Assembly (NCBI RefSeq): GCF_001675285.1
Contig: NZ_LSGQ01000008.1
Coordinates: forward strand, 1-55,092
Source of the DNA: Elizabethkingia miricola
GTDB lineage: Bacteria > Bacteroidota > Bacteroidia > Flavobacteriales > Weeksellaceae
Reading direction: 5' to 3'
Length of the DNA stretch: 55,092 bases
Shown here: one piece after another, positions 16,746 through 25,695 of the stretch
Position numbering within the stretch: the stretch's first letter is position 1
Layout of the letters: every line of letters begins with the position of its first letter
The notes under the pieces: model-generated
Told to the model about the DNA's origin: nothing
Seen by the model: only the letters and a program-made list of their open reading frames with translations
Database searches by the model: none
Made by a program: the position numbers and the translations under genes

Positions 16746-18779
16746 ATGTCTACAAGAAAGATGATTACGGCAGCTTTGCCTTATGCAAACGGACCGGTTC
16801 ATATTGGGCATTTAGCAGGTGTTTATATTCCTGCAGATGTCTATGCGAGATTTCAGAGAAGATTAGGAAAAGATGTTGCTTTTATCTGTGGTTCCGACGA
16901 ACACGGAATCCCAATTACTATACGTGCTAAAAAAGAAGGTGTAACACCTCAGGATATAGTAGACAAATATCACGAGATTATTAAGAAGTCTTTTGCAGAT
17001 CTTGGGATCTCATTTGATGAGTATTCCAGAACGACTTCTAAAAAACATTATGAAACTTCACAAGATTTCTTCAAAACGCTTTACGATAAAGAAAAGTTCA
17101 CTGAAGAAGTTTCTGAACAATACTTTGACGAGCAGGCAGGAGAATTCCTTGCTGACCGTTATATCGTTGGAACATGCCCTAACTGTGGCAACGAAAATGC
17201 TTATGGTGACCAGTGTGAGAAATGTGGTTCTACCCTTTCTCCGTCCGAGCTTATCAACCCTAAGTCTATGCTAAGTGGAAATGTTCCGGTTCTGAAGGAA
17301 ACAAAGAACTGGTATCTTCCATTAAACGATTATGAAAACTTCCTGAACGAATGGATTATTGAAGGTCATAAGGATGACTGGAAACCGAATGTATACGGAC
17401 AGGTAAAATCATGGCTAAATGACGGGTTGAAACCTCGTGCTATGACAAGAGACCTGAACTGGGGAGTTCCGGTTCCGTTACCGGGTGCTGAAGGAAAAGT
17501 ATTGTATGTATGGTTCGACGCTCCTATTGGTTATATTTCTTTTACCAAAGAATGGGCTGAGAAAAATGGTAAGGACTGGAAAGATTACTGGCAAAATGAA
17601 GACAGCGACCTGATCCATTTCATCGGAAAAGATAATATTGTATTCCACTGTATTATTTTCCCTGCCATGATGAAGGCTCACGGTGATTATATTATGCCTA
17701 AAAATGTACCTGCATTTGAATTCCTGAATCTGGAAAATGATAAAATTTCTACTTCCAGAAACTGGGCAGTATGGGCACATGAATATGTAGAAGAATTCCC
17801 TGGACAACAGGATGTATTACGCTATGCTCTACTTTCTTCTGCACCAGAAACCAAGGATAACAACTTTACATGGAAAGACTTCCAAACCAAAAACAATTCG
17901 GAGTTAGTAGGTATTTTCGGTAACTTCATCAACAGAGTTGCGGTATTAATTCATAAATATTATGATGGCGTTATTCCACAAGGAGATGCTAATACACCTG
18001 AACTGGCTGAAATAAATAAAGCTGCAAAAGAAATTGCTGAATTCTTAGACAAATTCGAATTTAGAAATGCTTTATCGGCATTGATGAATCTTGCCCGTTT
18101 TGGTAACCAATACCTGCAAACAGAAGAACCTTGGAAAACCATTAAGGATAATCCGGAAAAAGCAGCGCATTCTCTTTTTGTAGGTGCTCAATTAGCAGTT
18201 GCTTTAGCACAGCTATCTGAACCATTTATGCCATTTAGCTCTGAGAAGTTGTTGAACATGTTCAACGTTACTAAAACAGACTGGAAAGATTTAGAAAATA
18301 ATAATGTTCTTATTGCCAGCGGACATCAGATCAATGAGGCGTCTCTTCTATTCTCAAAAATTGAAGATGATGTAATTGAAGCACAAATCCAAAAGCTGGA
18401 ACAGACAAAACAAGATAATAAAAAGACCAACCCTAACGCTAATCCTATGAAAGAAGAAATCACTTTTGATGATTTTGGAAAAATCGATTTAAGAACAGCA
18501 ACTATCCTTGAAGCTGAGAAAGTAGAAAAAGCAGACAAGCTTTTAAAATTCAAAGTAGATACAGGTGTAGACATCAGAACCGTAGTTTCGGGTGTAGCTG
18601 AAAGCTTCAATCCTGAAGACTTAATTGGTAAGCAGGTTATGATTCTTTTGAATCTTGCTCCAAGAAAAATCCGTGGTATTGAATCTCAGGGAATGTTCCT
18701 TCTGACAACAAAACCAGACGGGAAATTATCTTTCGTAACTCCCGATGAAACAGTAGAAAACGGAATTGAGATTAAATAA
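16746..18779 (+). CDS. metG: Methionine--tRNA ligase
   Basis: Cytoplasmic class I synthetase that charges tRNA-Met. The 677-residue product has the HIGH signature at H18-H21 ([14 protein letters not shown]), a CP-domain zinc site of paired cysteines (CPNCG and CEKCG, about 144-161), and the KMSKS-equivalent KISTS at 333-337. The C-terminal 110 residues ([24 protein letters not shown]...) form the EMAP-like tRNA-binding/dimerisation domain, as in E. coli MetG. A charged linker ([19 protein letters not shown]) joins the two. A terminator follows directly. Confidence 0.97.
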   Translation: MSTRKMITAALPYANGPVHIGHLAGVYIPADVYARFQRRLGKDVAFICGSDEHGIPITIRAKKEGVTPQDIVDKYHEIIKKSFADLGISFDEYSRTTSKKHYETSQDFFKTLYDKEKFTEEVSEQYFDEQAGEFLADRYIVGTCPNCGNENAYGDQCEKCGSTLSPSELINPKSMLSGNVPVLKETKNWYLPLNDYENFLNEWIIEGHKDDWKPNVYGQVKSWLNDGLKPRAMTRDLNWGVPVPLPGAEGKVLYVWFDAPIGYISFTKEWAEKNGKDWKDYWQNEDSDLIHFIGKDNIVFHCIIFPAMMKAHGDYIMPKNVPAFEFLNLENDKISTSRNWAVWAHEYVEEFPGQQDVLRYALLSSAPETKDNNFTWKDFQTKNNSELVGIFGNFINRVAVLIHKYYDGVIPQGDANTPELAEINKAAKEIAEFLDKFEFRNALSALMNLARFGNQYLQTEEPWKTIKDNPEKAAHSLFVGAQLAVALAQLSEPFMPFSSEKLLNMFNVTKTDWKDLENNNVLIASGHQINEASLLFSKIEDDVIEAQIQKLEQTKQDNKKTNPNANPMKEEITFDDFGKIDLRTATILEAEKVEKADKLLKFKVDTGVDIRTVVSGVAESFNPEDLIGKQVMILLNLAPRKIRGIESQGMFLLTTKPDGKLSFVTPDETVENGIEIK

Positions 18780-18799
18780 TTTCCGATTACAATTATATA

Positions 18800-18824
18800 A
18801 ATGGGCACTATGTGCCCATTTTTT
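18800..18824 (+). terminator. Intrinsic terminator after metG
   Basis: The arms AATGGGCAC (18800-18808) and GTGCCCATT (18812-18820) are followed by TTTT. It overlaps the upstream in-frame ATGs of the next frame, which is why I start that gene after it. Confidence 0.75.
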
Positions 18825-18833
18825 ATGAGTATT

Positions 18834-19511
18834 ATGGTAAAGAAAAGTACTTTAGAAAAATTTTCAGATACTGAACTGAAAAAATATATATCATCAGAAA
18901 GCCGCTTCACTCCAGAGGCTGTACAAATGGCACTTGAAATTCTCAAAGAAAGAGGAAATCAATTTTCAGATCAGGAAAGTGTTTCGATTCAAAAAATGAT
19001 TCAGGAAAAGAAAGATGCAGAAATCGCAAAAATCAATGAGGATAAGGAACAATGGGAGGATAATATTACAGATGATCCTTCTGCTATTAAACTTTATCCA
19101 ATCGGACCAATTGTAGCATTAAGTATTTTTTGTGGTATAATTGTCGGCGCCATACTAGTATCTATAAATTTCATTAGAGTAAAAAAGTATAGCGCGGCAT
19201 TTCTGGTTCTTTTATATGGCATTGCCTATTTCTTTGCCCAAAAGTACCTTATCACTTCTTTTATAGGTTATAATAAAGATTACCATATCTATTCACGGTA
19301 TAGTCCGGAATTTATTGTTATGGCTTTAGGTATTGCAGTTCTGGCTATAATTTCCGCGTTAGTGATGCCAAAAAAACTACCTTATAAACCGGAATCTTAT
19401 ATTCTGCCTGCTATTCTTACTGGTGTAATGGCAGTAATCATGTTTTTTAACCCATACAACGAGTATCTTTCCTATTATTTAATCCCGGAAATAATACAGT
19501 TCTTTAAATAA
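18834..19511 (+). CDS. Small integral membrane protein, unknown
   Basis: About 225 residues from MVKKSTLEKF (18834; ATG 18825 is equally possible, while 18801 and 18810 lie inside the metG terminator). The N-terminal third is soluble and charged, with LEKFSDTELKKYI and a segment RFTPEAVQMALEILKERG that resembles the short helical motif seen before membrane domains in other flavobacterial proteins. Four hydrophobic helices follow (IGPIVALSIFCGIIVGAILV; AAFLVLLYGIAYFFA; FIVMALGIAVLAIISALVM; ILPAILTGVMAVIMFF). Function unknown. No separate promoter is obvious; read-through from metG is possible. Confidence 0.75.
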   Translation: MVKKSTLEKFSDTELKKYISSESRFTPEAVQMALEILKERGNQFSDQESVSIQKMIQEKKDAEIAKINEDKEQWEDNITDDPSAIKLYPIGPIVALSIFCGIIVGAILVSINFIRVKKYSAAFLVLLYGIAYFFAQKYLITSFIGYNKDYHIYSRYSPEFIVMALGIAVLAIISALVMPKKLPYKPESYILPAILTGVMAVIMFFNPYNEYLSYYLIPEIIQFFK

Positions 19512-19552
19512 AATAAACCCTCATAAGTTCTGAATACCTATGAGGGTTTATT
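19512..19552. terminator. Bidirectional terminator between convergent genes
   Basis: The 14-base arms AATAAACCCTCATA (19512-19525) and TATGAGGGTTTATT (19539-19552) are perfect complements between the membrane protein and methyltransferase genes. Confidence 0.85.
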
Positions 19553-19632
19553 ATTATAATTCAATAGGCACTACTCTCAGCTTTCTCTGTCGAAGCACCT
19601 GGACAAAATATTACATTACATGTAAGCTGATA

Positions 19633-20340
19633 TTATTTATCAACTGTCAGCCTTGCCAGGAAAGAATCTTCATCCTGAAGTACTTTTTCGATAGAAAAGC
19701 CATTGTGTTCCGCTGCATTTTTCAGGGTATTAAAATCCAGATACAACCAGGTAATAGGCTCTTCGGACTCTCCTTTATAATGAACGGTATAACCTAGCTC
19801 GCCATAATAACCACCCGCCGGAATGTAAACACCACCGTCTTCATCTCTGTCGAACATATACAAAATGTCTGTACTGTCAATCAAGATTTGCCCACCATCA
19901 TTAAGCAAAGTTTTCAGCTTCTGAAGATATACATCAATCTTTGCCAGGCTTTCAAAAATTCCGGTACCATTCATCAGTAATAAGATGGTATCAAATTTTT
20001 CATCCGATAAGTCCAGAACAGATTTGCATACAGCCTTGCTGATACCTCTTTCTTTGCAAACCTCAACAGATTTTGGGGAAATATCCAGTGCTGTTACATT
20101 CATTCTCCTTTCATCCTGAAGATATAAACTATGTGAACCTGCTCCGGCTCCTACATCCAGTATTTTTCCTGTTGCCAGTTCAAGAGCCGCTTGCTCCAAA
20201 TCATTCATTTCATCAAAATCACGAAACAAATAAGCAACCGGTAGGTCATCTAATTCCGAAATAGAAGTTTCTGTCTGCAAATCTTCAGGATTCTGATTAT
20301 GAAAATAATCCCAGATTGCCTTTCCCATCAAATCTTTCAT
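19633..20340 (-). CDS. Class I SAM-dependent methyltransferase
   Basis: The 235-residue protein has the Rossmann SAM motif KILDVGAGAGSHSLYL (about 59-74), motif II acid in VTALDISPKSVEVCKERG, and motif IV-like ILLLMNGTGIFESL. The substrate is not evident; the tail has no further domain. It is convergent with the preceding membrane protein and shares its terminator; on its own strand it follows the efflux operon after a terminator, so it is probably monocistronic. Confidence 0.82.
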   Translation of the reverse strand: MKDLMGKAIWDYFHNQNPEDLQTETSISELDDLPVAYLFRDFDEMNDLEQAALELATGKILDVGAGAGSHSLYLQDERRMNVTALDISPKSVEVCKERGISKAVCKSVLDLSDEKFDTILLLMNGTGIFESLAKIDVYLQKLKTLLNDGGQILIDSTDILYMFDRDEDGGVYIPAGGYYGELGYTVHYKGESEEPITWLYLDFNTLKNAAEHNGFSIEKVLQDEDSFLARLTVDK

Positions 20341-20384
20341 GCTTTTAAGCTAATATCAGTTCAGACTTCAAAACTACAAAAAAA

Positions 20385-20416
20385 GAATCCCCGCAGCAAT
20401 GAAGCATTGGGGATTC
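20385..20416 (-). terminator. Terminator of the AraC-TolC-HlyD-MFS unit
   Basis: The arms GAATCCCC (20385-20392) and GGGGATTC (20409-20416) are followed on the minus strand by a seven-T run. Confidence 0.8.
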
Positions 20417-20440
20417 ACATGAAAAACAAGGAATTTTTTC

Positions 20441-22054
20441 CTAAAATGCAGATCCGGCTGCATCTTTTATACCTTCAGCACTTCTTTCCAGAATAAGCTG
20501 CTCTCTTCTTCTTCGTTGTGCTATAAGTCCTCTTCCTTTAATCAGACGTACATAACGGTTGTATGAAGTAAATCTTTCTTTACCAAAACCATGTTGCAAT
20601 ACATAGATCATAATCCCTATTCCAGCGATAATAATATATCCAAAAAGCTTTTTATTAGCGGCTAAAATAGCATTGATTTGAAATACTTTCAGATTTTGCA
20701 TGGCCACAGGCTGGCTCAGATTAATACCATCCAGATATACTGCCATATCTCCAAGACTTGTTACCTGAAAATCGTACTGGAACCAATAGAACAAAGCACT
20801 AAAAACAGCTACTGCGATAAAAGACCGCCATACAAGTGCCAATCCGATAGCCGCCATCATATCATTAATATCCAGTTTATCCATCATGTAAAACCAGACT
20901 GTAATATACAGGCTGCACATACCATAACCTTTTAAGATCATTGGCAGGTACCATCTTTCAAAGTTCATCTCCGGAACCATTGAGAAATACATGATAATAC
21001 AATAAGCGATTAATGCTGCAAAGCCTGATAATACAAAGAATTTAATATTTATATTCTGTCGGAACCACATCATACCCATAACACCTGAAGCTACCATTCC
21101 CGGAATCATCCACAGATTCAGTTCTGCATTGGTTACAAGATCATATCCCAGTATACTTACGGCAAATATATTCTGTACTGTTCCGGTAGCCAGAAACATA
21201 CCTAACATTAGTAACATCAATAATCCGCTGTAGACATTTTTTCTTTTAAAAATTTTAAAAGATATATAGGGTCTTTTCAATCTTGTTTGTCTGAAGGCCA
21301 ACATTACAAAACATGCAAATGCAGCAATGCTGGCATCTATTATTTTAGGTGAATTCAGCCAGTCCTGTTGTTTTCCGAATGTAAACACATAAGCAGAAAA
21401 CAGAAAAGTTGCTGCAAACAATAATACACTCAGCCAGTCGATATAATACAATGGCATCTTTACGGAAAAATACTGGTTGTGCATGAATATCCAGCATAAT
21501 AATGCCATAAGCAAGGCTCCTATAGCTGTCAGTATATAGAAATGCTCCCAGTTATAACGTACAGAAATATCTACAGAAATATAGTTGATCACCTGACTAA
21601 CAATAATAGCAAACGGATAGAAAACAGAATAGAATTTCCCTCTGTTACCGTCCGGACTCAGAATCATCATTAGTGGCAGAAAGAATTCTATCATAACAAA
21701 CATTTTCATAAACCCTACGAGAAATGCTGTAAATACAATAAGTTCCGGCTGATTGGTTGTAGCGCTGAACAGGCTTAACGCAGCAATAAAAACAAATGCG
21801 AATGTTAATTTATCTCTGACTTTAAAACGAAATTTAAACCGCATGACCAGAGGCATTACTGCCCCCATCCCAATTGTTGTTGCATAATTGGCCATAGAGA
21901 AGTATTCCGACATACTCCCCATACTGCTGTACATATAGGTAATATTCCCTGTATTCACTCCCGACAACGACATCGTGAATGTAGAAAATATCGCTATAAG
22001 AAGTAACTGTAGCGGTTTTGGAACCCAATTAGCAAATAGTCCTTTGTTATACAT
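20441..22054 (-). CDS. MFS efflux transporter, EmrB/DHA2-like
   Basis: A 537-residue inner-membrane permease with many hydrophobic helices, about 14 by eye, the DHA2 pattern. It is the pump of a tripartite system: the adaptor (22134-23267) and outer-membrane channel (23314-24624) lie just upstream on the same strand. The usual antiporter motif C of drug pumps is not obvious to me, so the substrate is open (drug, fatty acid, siderophore or other). The C-terminal tail (RGLIAQRRRREQLILERSAEG) is basic and cytoplasmic. A terminator closes the unit. Confidence 0.85.
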   Translation of the reverse strand: MYNKGLFANWVPKPLQLLLIAIFSTFTMSLSGVNTGNITYMYSSMGSMSEYFSMANYATTIGMGAVMPLVMRFKFRFKVRDKLTFAFVFIAALSLFSATTNQPELIVFTAFLVGFMKMFVMIEFFLPLMMILSPDGNRGKFYSVFYPFAIIVSQVINYISVDISVRYNWEHFYILTAIGALLMALLCWIFMHNQYFSVKMPLYYIDWLSVLLFAATFLFSAYVFTFGKQQDWLNSPKIIDASIAAFACFVMLAFRQTRLKRPYISFKIFKRKNVYSGLLMLLMLGMFLATGTVQNIFAVSILGYDLVTNAELNLWMIPGMVASGVMGMMWFRQNINIKFFVLSGFAALIAYCIIMYFSMVPEMNFERWYLPMILKGYGMCSLYITVWFYMMDKLDINDMMAAIGLALVWRSFIAVAVFSALFYWFQYDFQVTSLGDMAVYLDGINLSQPVAMQNLKVFQINAILAANKKLFGYIIIAGIGIMIYVLQHGFGKERFTSYNRYVRLIKGRGLIAQRRRREQLILERSAEGIKDAAGSAF

Positions 22055-22133
22055 TTTATATAAGTTGTGAATGTGAAGAATAAGTAGTTCTTTTATCAGA
22101 ATCTACACCTCACATTTCACTTTTGTAATAAGA

Positions 22134-23267
22134 TTAATCTTTCAGTTTAATGATCATGTTCATTCCGGCGCGAAGCTGATTAAGCTTTTGTTTATCATTG
22201 CCTGAAGTAAACTCTATTCTTACCGGAATTCTCTGCTGAACTTTGATAAAGTTACCGGTAGAGTTATCTGTAGGTACACTGGAATATCTGGATCCTGTAG
22301 CTGCCGAGATAGCTGTAACCTCCCCCTCAAATTGCTGTCCGCCCAATGCATCTGCCGACATCATTATTTTCTTTCCAATAGCAATTTTAGGCATTTGACC
22401 TTCCAGAAAGTTAGCAGTCACCCATTTCTGACCATTAAGAACAATTGTTGCAATCTGTTGACCTGCCTGTACCAATTGTCCGTCGGAGATTGCTCTTCTC
22501 CCCATAACACCGTCATAAGGTGCTGTAATTACAGTATAGCTCAGGTTAAGTTTTGCCATATCCAATGCTGCTTTTGTTCTCTTAATTTCTGCATCGTTAA
22601 TTCCTAGTTTAGACTTAACTTCTGTAGTAGAAAGATTTGCAGATTGCTTTTGATTCACCAAGGTTTCATAAGCCGCTTTCTGTGCATCGTATTCCGTTTT
22701 TATCTGGTCGTATTGCTGTTTTGTTACCGCTTCTGCGGCCAAAAGGTTTTTATATCTGTTCAGATTTTGCTCTGCATTCCATAATCTTGCTTTAGCACCG
22801 GCAATATTAGATTCCATTACATTTACATTATTGGAAATCGTATTAACGGAGGAACTTGTAGCACTTCTTTGTGCCAAAGCATTCTGATAAGCTGCTTCTG
22901 CCTGCCCCAGCTGGGTTTGTATTTCACGATCATCCAGAATGAGTAATGTATCACCTTTTTTTACCTGTTGATGTTCTATGAATTTAATTTCTTTAATATA
23001 TCCGGCCACTCTTGTATTTACCGGATTAATGAATTCTTCAACCTGAGCAGCTTCTGTATAGTCTTTATCTCCGATATGAAAATATTCTCTGACTAACCAA
23101 TAAAAACCTGCAATAAGAATGATAAATACAATTGAATTTGCAATAGTGCTTCTTATTTTATTTTTTTTATTGGCTTTCTTTTTTTCCTCAACTCTTGTTG
23201 ACATTTGCACTTTTGCTCCTGTCCCCTGAGTCGGTTGTTCCTGTTGTACATTATCCTTGCTTTCCAT
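22134..23267 (-). CDS. HlyD/EmrA-family membrane-fusion adaptor
   Basis: A 377-residue periplasmic adaptor. One N-terminal membrane helix (STIANSIVFIILIAGFYWLV, about 42-61) follows a cytoplasmic Gln/Lys-rich leader. Then come a lipoyl half-motif (VNTRVAGYIKEIKFIEHQQVKKGDTLLILDDREI), a long alpha-hairpin with coiled-coil character (about 115-225), the second lipoyl half (TVITAPYDGVMGRRAISDGQLVQAGQ) and a beta-barrel. This is the EmrA architecture and matches the MFS partner 79 bases downstream. It follows the TolC gene after 46 bases. Confidence 0.9.
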   Translation of the reverse strand: MESKDNVQQEQPTQGTGAKVQMSTRVEEKKKANKKNKIRSTIANSIVFIILIAGFYWLVREYFHIGDKDYTEAAQVEEFINPVNTRVAGYIKEIKFIEHQQVKKGDTLLILDDREIQTQLGQAEAAYQNALAQRSATSSSVNTISNNVNVMESNIAGAKARLWNAEQNLNRYKNLLAAEAVTKQQYDQIKTEYDAQKAAYETLVNQKQSANLSTTEVKSKLGINDAEIKRTKAALDMAKLNLSYTVITAPYDGVMGRRAISDGQLVQAGQQIATIVLNGQKWVTANFLEGQMPKIAIGKKIMMSADALGGQQFEGEVTAISAATGSRYSSVPTDNSTGNFIKVQQRIPVRIEFTSGNDKQKLNQLRAGMNMIIKLKD

Positions 23268-23313
23268 ATATGTATCCTTGTGTTATTCTTTATTAGTTAT
23301 TAATTGAAATAGC

Positions 23314-24624
23314 CTATAGGCTTCCTGTAGATTTCAGAAGGTTGTAATACTGATACAATACATTGATTTCAGCAGTTACAAAATCTAACTCCGCCTGTAG
23401 TTTCTGATTCTGAGCATCTATCATTTCTGCCTGTACAGCCAATTGATTAAGATATTTAGCTTCTGTAATTTTATAGTTTTCCTCTGCCAGTTTCTGTGCG
23501 TCATCCATTAGCTTTGCCTGGTCTATAGATTCCTGGTATTTTACATAAGCTGCATTTACCGTCATGTCTATATTCTGTTTCGTAAGTGTCAGTGCATCCT
23601 GAGCTTGTGATTTCTGTAACTCTCCTACTTTCAAACGCTCTTTGGTTTTATACAGATTATCGATGTTATAACTTAACGAAATTCCCGCCTGCCAGCTATT
23701 CGAATACATGTCCAGAACCGGTGTTCTTGTTGTAATAGGTCGCTGCATATTATATCCTCCAAATCCAGATAGTGTAGGCATCTTATCTGTGTTGATAATC
23801 TCAATATTTTTTTGTGCTACAGCAATATTGGCATTTGCAGATTTTAGTTGAGGATTATTCTGATATGCCATTTCCATATAATAGCCTGTGTCTTTTCCCA
23901 ACTTTTTGCCGTCAAGACTTTCAGTGGGATCGATTTCGGTATTCTGAGGAAGTCCTAAGGCAATATCCAGATTATAGTTAAGAATCTTTTTGTTATTGCT
24001 TAAAGTAAGAAGCCCCTGATCCAGATTTTTGATGGCTAACTCTCCTCTGATTACTTCATTTCGGGTTACCATTCCCTGCTGGTTAAATTTCTGAATGTTT
24101 TTTAATCGTTCCTGGGCCAGCTTCTTGTTGTTCAGGAAAATCTGTTCCTGATTCTTTAATTTATATACATCTAAATAGTTGGATAGCACTAAGAACTTTA
24201 CATCCTGTTGGTTTTTCTCCAAATCCAGTTCTGCAAGCTGCTCACGAAGATCAGCCATCTCAATAGATTTCTTTACCAGCCCTCCTTTAAAGATCAACTG
24301 GCTTGCCTGTACACCATAAGAACTGCCATAATGAGGCATGGCAACATTAGTAGAATTAGAGAAATCTTTGTCTATAATAAGGGCATTTCCTAAATAAAAC
24401 TGACTTGTAGATGCAGTAATAGTGGGTAACTTCTGTAATTTGGTTACCTCTGTCTGTTGTTTGGAAATATAGATGTTCTTTTCGGATAGCTTAAGTTGTT
24501 GGTGATTCTGTAAGGCCAGAGTCATCACCTCATCTGCAGTCATGCTTCTTACTTCTTGTGCGGAAATAAGGCTTCCGTACAAAAGCATTACTGCCATTGC
24601 ATAATTTATAACTTTGTTTTTCAT
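23314..24624 (-). CDS. TolC-family outer-membrane efflux channel
   Basis: A 436-residue channel protein with signal peptide MKNKVINYAMAVMLLYGSLISAQ. The two halves show the TolC repeat: MTADEVMTLALQNHQQLKLSEKNI and MEMAYQNNPQLKSANANIAVAQKNIEI, each leading to long helices and short strands (QLIFKGG, ISLSYNID). It forms the exit duct for the adaptor and pump encoded downstream. The promoter region upstream carries a -7 box (24667-24674). Confidence 0.9.
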   Translation of the reverse strand: MKNKVINYAMAVMLLYGSLISAQEVRSMTADEVMTLALQNHQQLKLSEKNIYISKQQTEVTKLQKLPTITASTSQFYLGNALIIDKDFSNSTNVAMPHYGSSYGVQASQLIFKGGLVKKSIEMADLREQLAELDLEKNQQDVKFLVLSNYLDVYKLKNQEQIFLNNKKLAQERLKNIQKFNQQGMVTRNEVIRGELAIKNLDQGLLTLSNNKKILNYNLDIALGLPQNTEIDPTESLDGKKLGKDTGYYMEMAYQNNPQLKSANANIAVAQKNIEIINTDKMPTLSGFGGYNMQRPITTRTPVLDMYSNSWQAGISLSYNIDNLYKTKERLKVGELQKSQAQDALTLTKQNIDMTVNAAYVKYQESIDQAKLMDDAQKLAEENYKITEAKYLNQLAVQAEMIDAQNQKLQAELDFVTAEINVLYQYYNLLKSTGSL

Positions 24625-24666
24625 TTTCCTTGCTTTTCGTAAATCTCAGAAATCAGATTTACAATG

Positions 24667-24674
24667 CAAATTTA
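24667..24674 (-). promoter_or_regulatory. -7 box upstream of the efflux tolC gene
   Basis: TAAATTTG on the minus strand, 43 bases before the TolC ATG. No TTG is seen at -33; a weak -33 would suit activation by the AraC-type regulator encoded just upstream. Confidence 0.5.
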
Positions 24675-24741
24675 CGCTGAAAACGAGGCTAAGGTAATGA
24701 TTAAAGAAAAGATAAAGATGTTCAAAAGTAATATTAAGGTT

Positions 24742-25572
24742 TTAAAACTGACTGCGATACACAGTAGGACTTACACCTTGATGCTTTTTAAAGAAATGAC
24801 TAAAGGAATACTGATCACTAAAATTAAGTATGCTAGCAATCTCATTAACAGGCTTTAAAGTAGAAGCTAGCAAAGCTTTTGCTTCATTTATTATAAATTC
24901 ATTAATCATCTGCCCTGCGGTTTTACCTGTCTCGGCTTTAATAACTGAAGATAAATGACGTGTAGACATCATCATGGTTTGAGCATAGAACTCAACACTC
25001 TTGTAGCTAAGGTAGTTCTGCCCTACTAATCCTATAAAATCCAGAACAATTTCCTGATTCCGGGTCATCATTCCTTTGGTATTTTTCCGGTTACGCATCA
25101 CGAAACTCGAAACGTTATAAATGAATGCACTAAAGAGACTCTCAATACTTTCTACAGCATACTCCAGCTCTCCTACTTCGTCCAGAAAATAATCTATGCC
25201 CTTCAGTATATCCCAGAAAACCTCAAATTCCCTGTCTGTAAACGTATAACCTCTCCTAAGTTCCATTCTTATATTGTGATAAATGTTCAGTCTGTTGAAT
25301 TTCAGTCCGATTTTACTAATAAATGAACGATGGTAGGTAAGCACTTTTACTTCCAGCTCTTTGCTTACTTCCATAATCTCATATACCGAACGGGAATCTA
25401 TTAGAATAATGGAATTTTCTCCGAGTTCAAAGATGTTAATCTGTTCTTTGATTACCATCTTTCCTTTTTTTATAAATAAAAATAACGGATTATTGGGATG
25501 GTATGGATGCCCCATTGTAAGACTATCCTGAAGGTTTTGTTCAGTAAAGATTTTTAAGGCATGAAACTCCAT
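24742..25572 (-). CDS. AraC-family transcriptional regulator
   Basis: A 276-residue regulator (start MEFHALKIF at 25572; the frame's earlier ATG at 25599 adds nine residues of no clear value). The N-terminal half is a cupin-like sensor (FIKKGKMVIKEQINIFELGENSIILI), the C-terminal 100 residues hold two HTH motifs: SVEFYAQTMMMSTRHLSSVIK and EIASILNFSDQYSFSHFFKKHQGVSP, the classical AraC signature. It lies 117 bases upstream of the TolC-adaptor-MFS genes on the same strand and very probably controls them. The inducer is unknown. Confidence 0.9.
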   Translation of the reverse strand: MEFHALKIFTEQNLQDSLTMGHPYHPNNPLFLFIKKGKMVIKEQINIFELGENSIILIDSRSVYEIMEVSKELEVKVLTYHRSFISKIGLKFNRLNIYHNIRMELRRGYTFTDREFEVFWDILKGIDYFLDEVGELEYAVESIESLFSAFIYNVSSFVMRNRKNTKGMMTRNQEIVLDFIGLVGQNYLSYKSVEFYAQTMMMSTRHLSSVIKAETGKTAGQMINEFIINEAKALLASTLKPVNEIASILNFSDQYSFSHFFKKHQGVSPTVYRSQF

Positions 25573-25632
25573 TAGATTGTTTTTAACAAAAGTAAGCAAT
25601 TATGGTTCTCTATCTTTTACAAATAAAAAATA

Positions 25633-25660
25633 ACCACAAAAGAAATAACTCTCTTGTGGT
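25633..25660 (-). terminator. Terminator after the GH5 gene
   Basis: The arms ACCACAA (25633-25639) and TTGTGGT (25654-25660) are followed on the minus strand by TATTTTTTATTTG. Confidence 0.75.
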
Positions 25661-25695
25661 CGGTATAAATGGATTATAGATAGTGGTCAGTATTT